A stretch of DNA of 34,460 nt from an uncultured Rhodospirillales bacterium (GTDB lineage Bacteria; Pseudomonadota; Alphaproteobacteria; RF32; CAG-239). The DNA lies in assembly GCA_902778645.1 (NCBI GenBank), contig CACYYO010000013.1:1-34460 (forward strand), read 5' to 3'. The notes below the pieces were generated by a model that was given only the letters and a program-made list of their open reading frames with translations, was not told the DNA's origin and made no database searches. Position 1 is the first letter of the stretch. The number at the start of each line of letters is the position of its first letter. The position numbers and the translations under genes are program-made. Of this stretch, positions 1-7,706 are shown piece after piece.

Positions 1-50
1 ACCATGGGGAGTTTTTTGTTGTTGCTTTGTTTTTTATTCAACCCTATCTG

Positions 51-71
51 ACTTCCCCTTTCAAGGGGAAG
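51..71. repeat. C/G-rich hairpin, degenerate copy of an intergenic repeat family
   Basis: ACTTCCCC and GGGGAAG flank a short TTTCAA centre, giving a compact perfect hairpin. The same core (CCCC, a TTTCAAA-like centre, GGGG) recurs in a longer form near 27220-27262 and in a decayed form near 34225-34340. It could also be the terminator of a gene left of the window, but no T-run follows it on the plus strand. Confidence 0.45.
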
Positions 72-103
72 AATGATCAGCCTCTAAATTTTACAAAAAA
101 TAC

Positions 104-132
104 TAGACAAAAATATTTTAATATGGTAATAT
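104..132 (+). promoter_or_regulatory. possible sigma-70 promoter of the first gene
   Basis: TAGACA (104-109), a 17-bp spacer and TAATAT (127-132) would start transcription near 139 and give a leader of about 68 bases before the ATG at 207. The whole stretch is AT-rich, so chance matches are likely. Confidence 0.3.
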
Positions 133-161
133 TAAATTATATTTTTATTAACACTTTTATT

Positions 162-178
162 TTATAGTCGGACTATAA
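162..178. promoter_or_regulatory. perfect 8-bp inverted repeat in the leader of the first gene
   Basis: TTATAGTC and GACTATAA are separated by one base and lie about 30 bp before the start codon at 207. The symmetry suits an operator for a dimeric regulator. It is too tight to fold as a good RNA hairpin. Confidence 0.4.
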
Positions 179-206
179 GATAAAGCTTTTAGGAAAGGAT
201 AAAGAG

Positions 207-974
207 ATGAACAGCAAAGAAATAATTTCAAAAGCAGCAAAATTCATAGATGAAAAAAAATACGATGAGTTTCAAAAAATGAATTTTGGAAATGATGATA
301 TGGCATCTATAACTGATAACGTTTTGACATTAGAAGGGATAGAGTATTTAGATAAAAAGGGGTTAATTCCAGAAGAATATTTCAGCAAAAAGGAAGTCAT
401 TTTTAATTCGTCTCCTGAACAGGTTGATTTTTATATATCAAAAGGGGCTCGGGTTAATGATAGTCAAAAATTTTGGAATTATGAAGATGATTGTGAAGAA
501 GAAATGACTTTTTTAGATTTAATTGTAGCAGATTCTCGTTATTCTTCTAAAAATGTAGAGAGTGTTATTAAGGCTGGAGGAAAATTTTCGTATGATGCCT
601 TTGATATTCAATCTGTAGAAGATTCACTAAGATTAGGCAATAAAAATACGCTTGATAAAATTAAAATTTTAAATAAAGCAAATATGTTAGATGAAGATGC
701 TAAAGAATCTATTATAGGGCATCTTGGTAATATTGATGCAATAGCCCAACTAGCAAATCCGCAACAAGAAGGAAGCGATTATTTAGCATTGAAAGCAAAA
801 ATTTTACGTGAAAAGTTGGAAACAAGACCAATGCGCAAAACAGCTCCTTTAGGAAAAAGCGGAGATGTCAGAACAGGAGAAGTTCGCGAAGAACATAAGA
901 ATATTGCGGGGCAAACAATGTCTTTAATGAAAGCACTAATGACGGAAAGAGTGAAAGGCAAAAGCAGTAAATAG
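207..974 (+). CDS. hypothetical protein with degenerate ankyrin-like segments
   Basis: I do not recognise a family for this 255-residue, very acidic and lysine-rich protein. The start is supported by AGGAAAGG just upstream of the ATG. No signal peptide or membrane segment is visible. Two stretches look like worn ankyrin-type repeats, each with a short helix followed by a glycine-containing turn: around VDFYISKGARVND (about residues 74-86) and VESVIKAGGKFSYDAF (about 117-132). The C-terminal third is basic and polar. The coding sequence is clearly more AT-rich than the housekeeping genes in this window, which suggests recent acquisition or weak selection. It stands alone, with its own leader inverted repeat and two hairpins downstream. 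An effector-like or host-interaction role would be pure speculation. Confidence 0.6.
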   Translation: MNSKEIISKAAKFIDEKKYDEFQKMNFGNDDMASITDNVLTLEGIEYLDKKGLIPEEYFSKKEVIFNSSPEQVDFYISKGARVNDSQKFWNYEDDCEEEMTFLDLIVADSRYSSKNVESVIKAGGKFSYDAFDIQSVEDSLRLGNKNTLDKIKILNKANMLDEDAKESIIGHLGNIDAIAQLANPQQEGSDYLALKAKILREKLETRPMRKTAPLGKSGDVRTGEVREEHKNIAGQTMSLMKALMTERVKGKSSK

Positions 975-1035
975 TATAGTGCTATCATTTCCATTGTTTA
1001 ACAATTGAGGGTAAGTAAATCGCCTTCTAACCCAA

Positions 1036-1068
1036 GCTGCACCAGTTGTCAAAATCGGTGCAGTTTTT
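1036..1068 (+). terminator. rho-independent terminator
   Basis: CTGCACC (1037-1043) pairs with GGTGCAG (1057-1063), followed by five Ts. It sits about 60 bp after the first gene and probably ends its transcript. Confidence 0.65.
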
Positions 1069-1104
1069 GAGTTCGTAAACTGCAAGCTTTGCATCACCAA
1101 TTCA

Positions 1105-1131
1105 AACAGCACTTTTTGGGTGGCTGTTTTT
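1105..1131 (+). terminator. second terminator-like hairpin (bulged stem)
   Basis: AAACAGC-AC pairs with GTGGCTGTTT across a TTTTTGG loop, with one bulged base, and runs straight into a T-rich tract. It lies 37 bp after the first terminator, so the two may act in tandem. Confidence 0.45.
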
Positions 1132-1216
1132 ATTTTCTTAAAAAATCTGTGATTATAAACATTTAAGGCTAATCCCGCTTGTATTCTTGTTTTGAATGCA
1201 CAAATCTAAATAGTTA

Positions 1217-1245
1217 TTGACTTATTTGAGATGTAATTTTAGGAT
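1217..1245 (+). promoter_or_regulatory. sigma-70 type promoter of the MliC-like lipoprotein gene
   Basis: TTGACT (1217-1222), an exact 17-bp spacer and TAGGAT (1240-1245). Predicted initiation near 1252 gives a leader of about 45 bases carrying the ribosome site AAGGAGG. Confidence 0.55.
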
Positions 1246-1296
1246 GACCCTGTTTCGAATAATGACGTGTTGTCACATAATTTTTAAGGAGGAAAT

Positions 1297-1599
1297 ATGC
1301 GTTTAGGTTTATCTGCACTCGTGCTTTTATTGGCTGCTTGTTCTCACACCATCAGTGTCGATGAGACCGTAGAATATAAATGCGGTGAGCAAATCGTACT
1401 GGCAGAATATCTTGATGATAATTCTGTGGTTATTAAAATTGACGGGAAAAATACTGTCTTGACTCGTTCTGAGACAGATTCAGGAGAGCGTTTTGATAAT
1501 TCCGCATCAAAAATGACATTTATCAAAAAAGATAACGATGGTATTTACTTAAGCAGCAACGGGATTATTTACCCGATGTGCATTGAAGTAGAAAGATAA
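1297..1599 (+). CDS. small lipoprotein, MliC-like lysozyme inhibitor domain
   Basis: The 100-residue product begins with a lipoprotein signal: basic MRLG, a hydrophobic run, then the lipobox LAAC with Cys15 as the lipidation site. The mature part has the layout of the MliC family, periplasmic or outer-membrane inhibitors of C-type lysozyme. It opens with a Y-K-C motif (Cys28), continues with beta-strand-rich sequence ending in an SGERF-like turn (family SGxRY), and has a second cysteine near the end (PMC, about residue 95) that could form a disulfide with Cys28. The length fits MliC proteins. The start is fixed by a strong AAGGAGG site. It has its own promoter and terminator. If correct, it would protect peptidoglycan from host lysozyme. 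The family call rests on pattern only. Confidence 0.65.
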   Translation: MRLGLSALVLLLAACSHTISVDETVEYKCGEQIVLAEYLDDNSVVIKIDGKNTVLTRSETDSGERFDNSASKMTFIKKDNDGIYLSSNGIIYPMCIEVER

Positions 1600-1620
1600 T
1601 TTTTCTTTATTCTTTTTGGG

Positions 1621-1652
1621 TCACCCTTGAGTTATCAGGGGTGATTTTTTTT
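1621..1652 (+). terminator. strong rho-independent terminator after the lipoprotein gene
   Basis: TCACCCTTGA (1621-1630) and TCAGGGGTGA (1635-1644) form a 10-bp stem with one G-T pair and a 4-base loop, followed by eight Ts. Confidence 0.85.
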
Positions 1653-1696
1653 GGCGGTTCTCTTATTTCCCACATTATTTTTTGCTTCTCCGGCTT

Positions 1697-1710
1697 TTTG
1701 TTGCAACAAA
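1697..1710. promoter_or_regulatory. 14-bp perfect palindrome upstream of the STAS promoter
   Basis: TTTGTTGCAACAAA is fully self-complementary and lies 40 bp upstream of the -35 box at 1750. This is a plausible activator or repressor site for the STAS-phosphatase operon. The regulator is unknown. Confidence 0.35.
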
Positions 1711-1749
1711 TATAAATCACAAATCATGTGAATACATCTTCCATTTGTG

Positions 1750-1778
1750 TTGAAAACTTTGTCCTTGTGCAATACTTT
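1750..1778 (+). promoter_or_regulatory. sigma-70 type promoter of the STAS-phosphatase operon
   Basis: TTGAAA (1750-1755), a 17-bp spacer and TACTTT (1773-1778). Initiation would fall near 1785, so an ATG at 1786 would have almost no leader. The ATG at 1807 is therefore the better start. Confidence 0.5.
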
Positions 1779-1806
1779 TAGGTAAATGAGTTATGAGGTT
1801 AAAAAT

Positions 1807-2127
1807 ATGACAAATCCAGAATTACCCGAGTTAAAAGTTGAACAACAAAGAGAAAACGGCACGCTTGTTTGCAAGTTGTCCGGTTGGTTAGACCCGAACA
1901 CTTCCCCTGATTTGCTTTGCAAAGTCGATCTTACGGATGTTCGGTCACTTGTTTTCGATATGGCTAATGTTGAATATGTCTTTTCATCTGGTTTACGTGT
2001 TTTGCTTATTTTCCAAAAAATGATGGAAGAAGCAGGCGGAAACATAAGATTGATAAATGTGCCGGAACAAATCAAATCCGTTTTTGAAGATACCGGTTTA
2101 GATAAATTGCTAGATGCAAAAGCATGA
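1807..2127 (+). CDS. STAS-domain anti-sigma factor antagonist (RsbV/SpoIIAA-like)
   Basis: This single STAS domain (about 106 residues) matches anti-anti-sigma proteins, which bind an RsbW-type kinase when unphosphorylated and release the kinase's target. The sequence runs NGTLVCKLSGWLD, then LVFDMANVEYVFSSGLRVLL, where the SSG serine is the usual phosphorylation site, and ends in IRLINVPEQIKSVFEDTGLDKLL, the standard final strand and helix. An in-frame ATG lies at 1786, but GAGG sits 8-9 bases before the ATG at 1807, and the predicted transcription start is near 1785, so I chose 1807. The gene overlaps the next one by 4 bases (ATGA), which implies coupled translation. Its obvious partner is the phosphatase-kinase encoded there. 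Confidence 0.9.
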   Translation: MTNPELPELKVEQQRENGTLVCKLSGWLDPNTSPDLLCKVDLTDVRSLVFDMANVEYVFSSGLRVLLIFQKMMEEAGGNIRLINVPEQIKSVFEDTGLDKLLDAKA

Positions 2128-4451
2128 TGAACTGGCTCAATAAGCATTCTTTGGCCTTTAGGCTGAGTATCACCATCATAGCTTGTGTATGCTTGGTCTT
2201 TTTTGTACTTATTTACTTTATTTCAGGGCGGGTAGAAAAAATTATCCATGCTCAAATAAATCATACTGCACAAGAAGCCGTTAATGCTTATGCAGGAGAT
2301 TTTAATCGTTTGACCTCTGATGTGGAGCAAATTGTTACTAACACGAAAAACACGCTGTCTCAGACAAGAGAAAATGATGTATCTTCTTTAGAAGTCGTTC
2401 TCAATTCTGCAATTCAAACAGTTGAAAATTCTGATTTAAATTTTACGGAGGCTTGGGTGTACACCTTCCCCGCTGAAGATGTATCAACCGGCACGTTCTA
2501 TATCAGTAAATATCTGAAAAATGGTAAAATCGACTTTTCCAGTAAAAAAATAAGCAACTTTTATGAGGCTTTCCCTTGGTTCAAAGAAGTCCCGAAGAAA
2601 GAAAAAATTTATTGGTCCGAGCCCTACATTGATGTTGATACCGGAAAAGCAGTCGTGACTTGTCTTATCCCGTTTAAATTCAAGGATGAAATAGATTTTA
2701 ATGGTTTGGCGGCGCTAACGGTTGATTTATCGACAATCCAAAAAAGCATAAATAATTTTTCATTTTACGAAACGGGTAAGTTGTTGTTGCTTTCCCGCTC
2801 GGGTCTTTACGTAACGCATCCGGATAATAATATTGCATTAAAGATGACAATTTTTGAATTATCCAAAAAAATTAACTTACCTGAACTTGAAACAGCCGGA
2901 AAAAAAATGTTTGCAGGTGAAACCGGAAACATTTGGATACCTCATTCTTCGGTTTATAATGGTCCGGTTATTTTCTTTTACACACCGATTAAAAAAATTG
3001 GCTGGGGACTTTGTTTAGTATATGCACAGAGCGTGCTCCTAAAGCCAATACAGCGTTTTCAAATCATCATGACTATCGGTTTATTAGTAGGGATATTGAC
3101 GCTTTTATTCATCATTAATCAAATTTGTAAACATTCCACAAATCAGCTTTTGCAGTTAAGTAAATTGGCAGAAAAGTATGGTCGTGGCGATTTTTCTGAA
3201 AGTTTTAAGGAAACACCTTTTTCTTCAGATATTCGCATTTTAGCTAAGGCACTTTCCAATATGCGGACAAATATCTTGGATTATACGGAAAAAGAAAGGA
3301 AAGATGCTGCCGACAAACAAAAAAGTCAAAGTGAACTTGAGATTGCCCGCAACATTCAAAAGGCCTCTTTGTCCACGAAATATCCTCAACACGAAGCCTT
3401 TAAGATTGCGACGATGATGATTCCGGCAAGAGAAGTCGGCGGGGATTTTTATGACTTTTTCTTTATTGATCAGAATCATTTTGCCGTTGTTATGGCTGAT
3501 GTTTCCGGCAAGGGTATTCCTGCCGCGCTTTATATGATGAAGTCACAAACTTTAATCAGAAACATCAGTAAAAACAATATCGACATTGCTGATGTCTTTT
3601 ATCGGGTCAATAATGAGCTTTGTGAGGGAAATGATACCTGTATGTTTGTGACGGTATTTATGGCTGTTGTTGATTTATTAAAAGGGGACGTCCAATACGT
3701 TAATGCCGGACATACCCCACCGATGCTTAAAACCCAAAACGGTTATGATTTTATGTCTCCGAAAAAGAACCTCATTCTGGGGATTTCAAGAAACACGACG
3801 TTTGCGGTTGAGAAAATAAAATTAAATATCGGTGATCATCTCTTCTTATATACAGATGGTGTCACCGAGGCTGAAAATGCAAAAGCCAAATTCTATGGGA
3901 CTGACCGTCTCAAGAAGATTTTACAAAAAGCAACCGATGATCCCGAAACAAATTTAAATCTTGTCCTCAGCGGCATAAAAAAATTCGTTAAAGAGAATGC
4001 ACAATCTGATGATATTACAATGCTTGACTTTGCTTACTTAGGTTCTTCCGAGGGGCGTTTGAGTCTTCCTGCTGATAATAAAAACCTGTCTAAAATGATA
4101 GATTTCCTGAAAACAGATATGGCTAAACATTGTGTTCCGCAAAAAAAGCAATTCAATGTCATTGTCGCTGCTGAAGAAATTTTTTCTAATATCGCAAATT
4201 ATGCCTATCAAAAAGATGGCACTGTTGAGATCCTGACTTATGTCCATGATAACATTTACTATGTTCGTTTTTCAGATTCGGGAAAAAAATATAATCCTCT
4301 GGAACATAAGGATCCTGATGTAACTCTAGATTTAAAAGATCGCAAAATCGGCGGGCTTGGTATCTTTTTAGCCAAAAAACTATCGGATACAATCTCTTAT
4401 TCTTATGAAAAAAAGAAAAATATTTTAACTATCGGTGTTCACCTGCTGTAA
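2124..4451 (+). CDS. membrane sensor with PP2C/SpoIIE phosphatase and RsbW-like kinase domains
   Basis: This 775-residue protein carries both arms of a partner switch. It has a membrane segment at about 14-34, an extracytoplasmic Cache-type sensor region at 35-310, a second membrane segment at 313-335, a HAMP-like linker to about 388, and a short coiled stretch. The PP2C/SpoIIE domain spans about 403-640, with metal-site motifs GGDFYD (439-444), ADVSGKG (458-464), YTDG (576-579) and SDD (628-630). A C-terminal GHKL ATPase domain of the RsbW/SpoIIAB type follows (about 650-775), with the N-box EEIFSN (684-689), DSG (718-720) and a GGLGIFLAKKL lid (743-753). The likely substrate is the STAS protein encoded immediately upstream with overlapping reading frames. 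A periplasmic ligand would set the balance of phosphorylation and dephosphorylation. No sigma factor is encoded nearby, so the output is unknown. It converges on rex with only 23 bp between. Confidence 0.92.
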   Translation: MMNWLNKHSLAFRLSITIIACVCLVFFVLIYFISGRVEKIIHAQINHTAQEAVNAYAGDFNRLTSDVEQIVTNTKNTLSQTRENDVSSLEVVLNSAIQTVENSDLNFTEAWVYTFPAEDVSTGTFYISKYLKNGKIDFSSKKISNFYEAFPWFKEVPKKEKIYWSEPYIDVDTGKAVVTCLIPFKFKDEIDFNGLAALTVDLSTIQKSINNFSFYETGKLLLLSRSGLYVTHPDNNIALKMTIFELSKKINLPELETAGKKMFAGETGNIWIPHSSVYNGPVIFFYTPIKKIGWGLCLVYAQSVLLKPIQRFQIIMTIGLLVGILTLLFIINQICKHSTNQLLQLSKLAEKYGRGDFSESFKETPFSSDIRILAKALSNMRTNILDYTEKERKDAADKQKSQSELEIARNIQKASLSTKYPQHEAFKIATMMIPAREVGGDFYDFFFIDQNHFAVVMADVSGKGIPAALYMMKSQTLIRNISKNNIDIADVFYRVNNELCEGNDTCMFVTVFMAVVDLLKGDVQYVNAGHTPPMLKTQNGYDFMSPKKNLILGISRNTTFAVEKIKLNIGDHLFLYTDGVTEAENAKAKFYGTDRLKKILQKATDDPETNLNLVLSGIKKFVKENAQSDDITMLDFAYLGSSEGRLSLPADNKNLSKMIDFLKTDMAKHCVPQKKQFNVIVAAEEIFSNIANYAYQKDGTVEILTYVHDNIYYVRFSDSGKKYNPLEHKDPDVTLDLKDRKIGGLGIFLAKKLSDTISYSYEKKKNILTIGVHLL

Positions 4452-4474
4452 ATAAAAAATTTTTGTAAGGCATT

Positions 4475-5080
4475 TTACGCATTGCGCATTTGCATAAAAC
4501 TACTGATGATATTTTCGTAGTAAACCGTTACTGATTTTGGAACACGCAATACGGCCGGTGTAAAATTCCATATAAACCGAACACCGCAATGAACAGCATA
4601 GTCCGTTACTTCTTGAGCATGTTCAGCGGGAACGGCTAAAATAATGTTTTTGACACTTATCCGTGAAATCGAATTTTCAAGCTTTGAAAGGGGTAAGATT
4701 TTTTTACCGTTCACATCTTGCTCTATTTTTTGCGGATCATTATCAAACAGGGCTAAAATATCAATACCATAATCTTTGAAATCGACATATTTAACCAGTG
4801 CTGACCCTAAGCTTCCGGCGCCGATAATAAAAATCTCTTTACGTTCAGAAAAACCAAGTTTCTCCTCAATTGCACCTTTGAGTTCTGTTACCGAGTATCC
4901 TTGTTTTTTGTGACCAAGGACACCGCACAAGGCGATGTCCTTTCGCACTAAAGAGTTATCCAAGTTCAACAAGTCGGCGATTTCAAAACTCGAAATAAAC
5001 TCACTCTCTTTCATCGTATATTTTAGGATACAATGATATAAAGTCAGCCGATTGATAACTTTATTGGATATCTCGTTCAT
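4475..5080 (-). CDS. rex: redox-sensing transcriptional repressor Rex
   Basis: Rex is a homodimeric repressor that reads the NADH/NAD ratio; NADH binding releases it from DNA. The 201-residue product has the expected two parts. A winged-helix domain (about 1-80) includes the segment ADLLNLDNSLVRKDIA. A Rossmann domain follows with FIIGAGSLGSAL (nucleotide glycines 87, 89, 92), the acidic FDND at 112-115, and a C-terminal helix with YYENI that swaps between subunits. The length is typical. It is the last gene of a seven-gene operon, 3 bp after adhE. The operon promoter at 12562-12590 carries a perfect Rex-type operator, so it very likely controls adhE, the hydrogenases and itself. Rex is common in Firmicutes and Actinobacteria but not typical of alphaproteobacteria, which points to transfer together with the operon. 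Confidence 0.93.
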   Translation of the reverse strand: MNEISNKVINRLTLYHCILKYTMKESEFISSFEIADLLNLDNSLVRKDIALCGVLGHKKQGYSVTELKGAIEEKLGFSERKEIFIIGAGSLGSALVKYVDFKDYGIDILALFDNDPQKIEQDVNGKKILPLSKLENSISRISVKNIILAVPAEHAQEVTDYAVHCGVRFIWNFTPAVLRVPKSVTVYYENIISSFMQMRNA

Positions 5081-5083
5081 TGC

Positions 5084-7690
5084 CTAGAATTTACCTTCAT
5101 AAGCGTCAAGATACATTTGTTTTATATCTTTTATCAGCGGATAAACCGGATTTGCGCCGGTGCATTGGTCATCAAAAGCCAAACGGGACAACTCATCAAG
5201 ATTTTGCTTGAAGACTTTTTCATCAATGCCGTACTCGCGGATAGAGGCCGGAATACCAATGGTCTTTTTGAGGTCGACAATCGCTTTAAGCAGCAATTCT
5301 ACCAACTCATCTTCAGAGCTTTTCTCATTCCCGAGGTACAAAACATGGGCAATTTGAGCATAACGTTTTTTCGCCTGAGGTGCTTTGTATTGCGGGAAAA
5401 TCGCTTGCTTCTTCGGGCAGTCTGTCGCATTAAAACGAATAACCTGGCACAACAATAAAGCATTGGCAACACCATGCGGAATATTATACATAGCACCGAG
5501 TTTATGGGCCATAGAGTGGCAAACCCCTAAAAAGGCATTAGCAAAGGCCATACCGGCAATTGTCGCCGCATTGTGCATTTTCTCACGAGCAAACGGGTCT
5601 TCTGCACCTTTTTCATACGATCTCGGCAGATAACGGAAAATTTGCTTAATCGCCTCCAAAGCCAGAGAATTCGTATAGTTTGTTGCCATACAGGAAACAT
5701 AAGCCTCAATTGAGTGAACAAGGGCATCAATACCGCCTGCAGAGGTCAGCCCTTTAGGCATATTGTCTACAAAATTTGCATCGACAATTGCCATAGAAGG
5801 CGTTAAAGCGTAGTCCGCCAACGCATATTTAACATGCGTTTCATCATCGGTAATAATGGAGAACGGTGTCACTTCCGAACCGGTTCCTGAGGTGGTCGGA
5901 ATGCAAACTAATTTCGCTTTTTCTCCCAGCTCTGGAATAGAACAGATACGTTTTCTGATATCCATAAAACGCATGGAGATATCCTCGAAATTGACCTCCG
6001 GATGTTCATACATCAACCAGATGATTTTAGCCACATCCATCGGTGAACCACCGCCCAAGGCTATAATCAAATCAGGCTGATAGGTATTGACCATCGCCAA
6101 AGCTGTTCTTGCCGTGGATAAGGTCGGGTCCGGTTTGACATCAAAGAAAATCTGGAAGTCAGTCCCCATTTCTTCTAACGTATCGGTGACCGCACGAACA
6201 GCTCCGGAATCGAATAAAAATCTATCCGTAATAATAAAGGCGCGTTTTTTCCCTTCATATTCGCGTAAAGCCAAACTTGTAGAACCACGTTTGAAATAAA
6301 TTTTCGGAGGTACTCTAAACCACAACATATTCTCTCTCCTTTCTGCAACCGTTTTGTAGTTGACAAGATGTTTAACCCCGACATTTTCACTGACCGAATT
6401 GCCGCCCCAAGATCCGCAGCCTAAAGTTAAAGATGGCTCTAAGCGGAAATTATATAAGTCACCAATGCCGCCTTGAGAGGACGGGGAATTAATCAAAATA
6501 CGGCCGGTCGGCATTTTTTGCGCATAGAAATCTATTCTGTCTTGCACTCTTTCATCCGTATAAAGGACTGAAGTATGCCCCAAACCGCCGTTTTGAACCA
6601 AGGCAAGAGCAATATCGGTTGCTTGTTCAAAATTATCAGCCTTATACATGGTTAAAATCGGCGACAATTTTTCATGAGCATACGGGTTTTCTGCAGAATA
6701 GTCCGTTTGTTCCGCCAGCAAAATTTTAGCATCTTCTGGAACCTTAAATCCGGCCAAGGCTGCTATTTTATGAGCCGGCTGTCCGACAATTGCCGCATTG
6801 ACACCTTTATCCGTCAGAATGATTTTGCCCAATGCTTTTATCTCTTTTTTATTCAGCAAATAAGCACCTCGATAAGCAAACTCTTTTTTGACTTCTTCAT
6901 AAACGTCATCAACCACAATGACGGATTGTTCCGAGGCACAAATCATCCCGTTATCGAATGTTTTGGACATCAGAATTGAAGAAACCGCCATTTTTATATC
7001 GGCTGTTTCATCGATAATAGCCGGTGTATTTCCGGCACCGACACCCAAAGCCGGCTTACCGCTGGAATAAGCGGCCTTAACCATCCCCGGACCTCCGGTT
7101 GCTAAAATTGCCTGAATTTTCGGATGTGTCATCAAACACTGTGTTAACTCAACCGAAGGTTCATCAATCCAACCGATAATGTCTTTTGGTGCTCCGGCTG
7201 CAACAGCGGCATCAAGCACGACTTTAGCTGCTGCTATAGTGCTTTCTTTGGCTCTCGGGTGTGGTGAAAAGATGATACCGTTTCTGGTTTTCAGACAGAT
7301 TAAAGACTTAAAAATCGCTGTTGATGTCGGGTTCGTTGTCGGAACAACACCGGCAATAACGCCCAGCGGGGAGGCAACAATCTTCACGCCGTTGACTTTG
7401 TCTTTCTTGATTAAACCGCAAGTCTTAACATTTTTGTGTTTATTATAGATGTATTCCGAAGCAAAATGATTTTTGATAATCTTATCCTCGAGAACACCCA
7501 TACCGGTTTCTTGAACGGCCAATTCAGCCAAATCAATACGCATTTTGTTAGCGGCAGTTGCTGCTGCCTTAAAAATGGCATCAACCTTTTCTTCCGAAAA
7601 AGTTGCAAATTGATTTTGGGCAATATGAACCCGGTCAATCAACGCATTCAACTCTTTAAGCGTTGTTGTTTTTTGTTCTTTAGCTGTCAT
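5084..7690 (-). CDS. adhE: bifunctional aldehyde-alcohol dehydrogenase AdhE
   Basis: AdhE converts acetyl-CoA to acetaldehyde and then ethanol, oxidising two NADH; it is cytoplasmic and forms filaments called spirosomes. At 868 residues it is full length. The N-terminal CoA-acylating aldehyde dehydrogenase (about 1-440) has the catalytic Cys251 in GMICASEQ and the glycine-rich GVGAGNTP. The linker is followed by an iron-dependent alcohol dehydrogenase (about 455-868) with GGGSPMD (546-552) for NAD binding and likely Fe ligands Asp655, His659 (GGIDALVHS), His725 (GVCHSMAH) and His739 (NIPHG). It lies 16 bp after the second hydrogenase gene and 3 bp before rex. That placement ties ethanol formation to the same NADH-responsive switch as H2 production. 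Both active sites look intact. Confidence 0.97.
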   Translation of the reverse strand: MTAKEQKTTTLKELNALIDRVHIAQNQFATFSEEKVDAIFKAAATAANKMRIDLAELAVQETGMGVLEDKIIKNHFASEYIYNKHKNVKTCGLIKKDKVNGVKIVASPLGVIAGVVPTTNPTSTAIFKSLICLKTRNGIIFSPHPRAKESTIAAAKVVLDAAVAAGAPKDIIGWIDEPSVELTQCLMTHPKIQAILATGGPGMVKAAYSSGKPALGVGAGNTPAIIDETADIKMAVSSILMSKTFDNGMICASEQSVIVVDDVYEEVKKEFAYRGAYLLNKKEIKALGKIILTDKGVNAAIVGQPAHKIAALAGFKVPEDAKILLAEQTDYSAENPYAHEKLSPILTMYKADNFEQATDIALALVQNGGLGHTSVLYTDERVQDRIDFYAQKMPTGRILINSPSSQGGIGDLYNFRLEPSLTLGCGSWGGNSVSENVGVKHLVNYKTVAERRENMLWFRVPPKIYFKRGSTSLALREYEGKKRAFIITDRFLFDSGAVRAVTDTLEEMGTDFQIFFDVKPDPTLSTARTALAMVNTYQPDLIIALGGGSPMDVAKIIWLMYEHPEVNFEDISMRFMDIRKRICSIPELGEKAKLVCIPTTSGTGSEVTPFSIITDDETHVKYALADYALTPSMAIVDANFVDNMPKGLTSAGGIDALVHSIEAYVSCMATNYTNSLALEAIKQIFRYLPRSYEKGAEDPFAREKMHNAATIAGMAFANAFLGVCHSMAHKLGAMYNIPHGVANALLLCQVIRFNATDCPKKQAIFPQYKAPQAKKRYAQIAHVLYLGNEKSSEDELVELLLKAIVDLKKTIGIPASIREYGIDEKVFKQNLDELSRLAFDDQCTGANPVYPLIKDIKQMYLDAYEGKF

Positions 7691-7706
7691 TTCTTTTGCC
7701 TTTCTG

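Larger units (their letters stand above)
975..1296. other. 322-bp intergenic stretch with two hairpins and a promoter
   Basis: No gene is visible. It holds the terminator at 1036-1068, a second terminator-like hairpin at 1105-1131, the near-palindrome TGCAAGCTTTGCA (1081-1093), and the promoter of the following lipoprotein at 1217-1245. Confidence 0.6.

Noticed and set aside
4440..4475. terminator between the phosphatase-kinase gene and rex
   Set aside because: Only a weak AAAAAATTTTT symmetry is present, with no G/C stem, so I did not annotate one.
5117..5458. 113-codon plus-strand open frame opposite adhE
   Set aside because: It overlaps the well-conserved alcohol dehydrogenase domain on the other strand and has no recognisable protein features or ribosome site.
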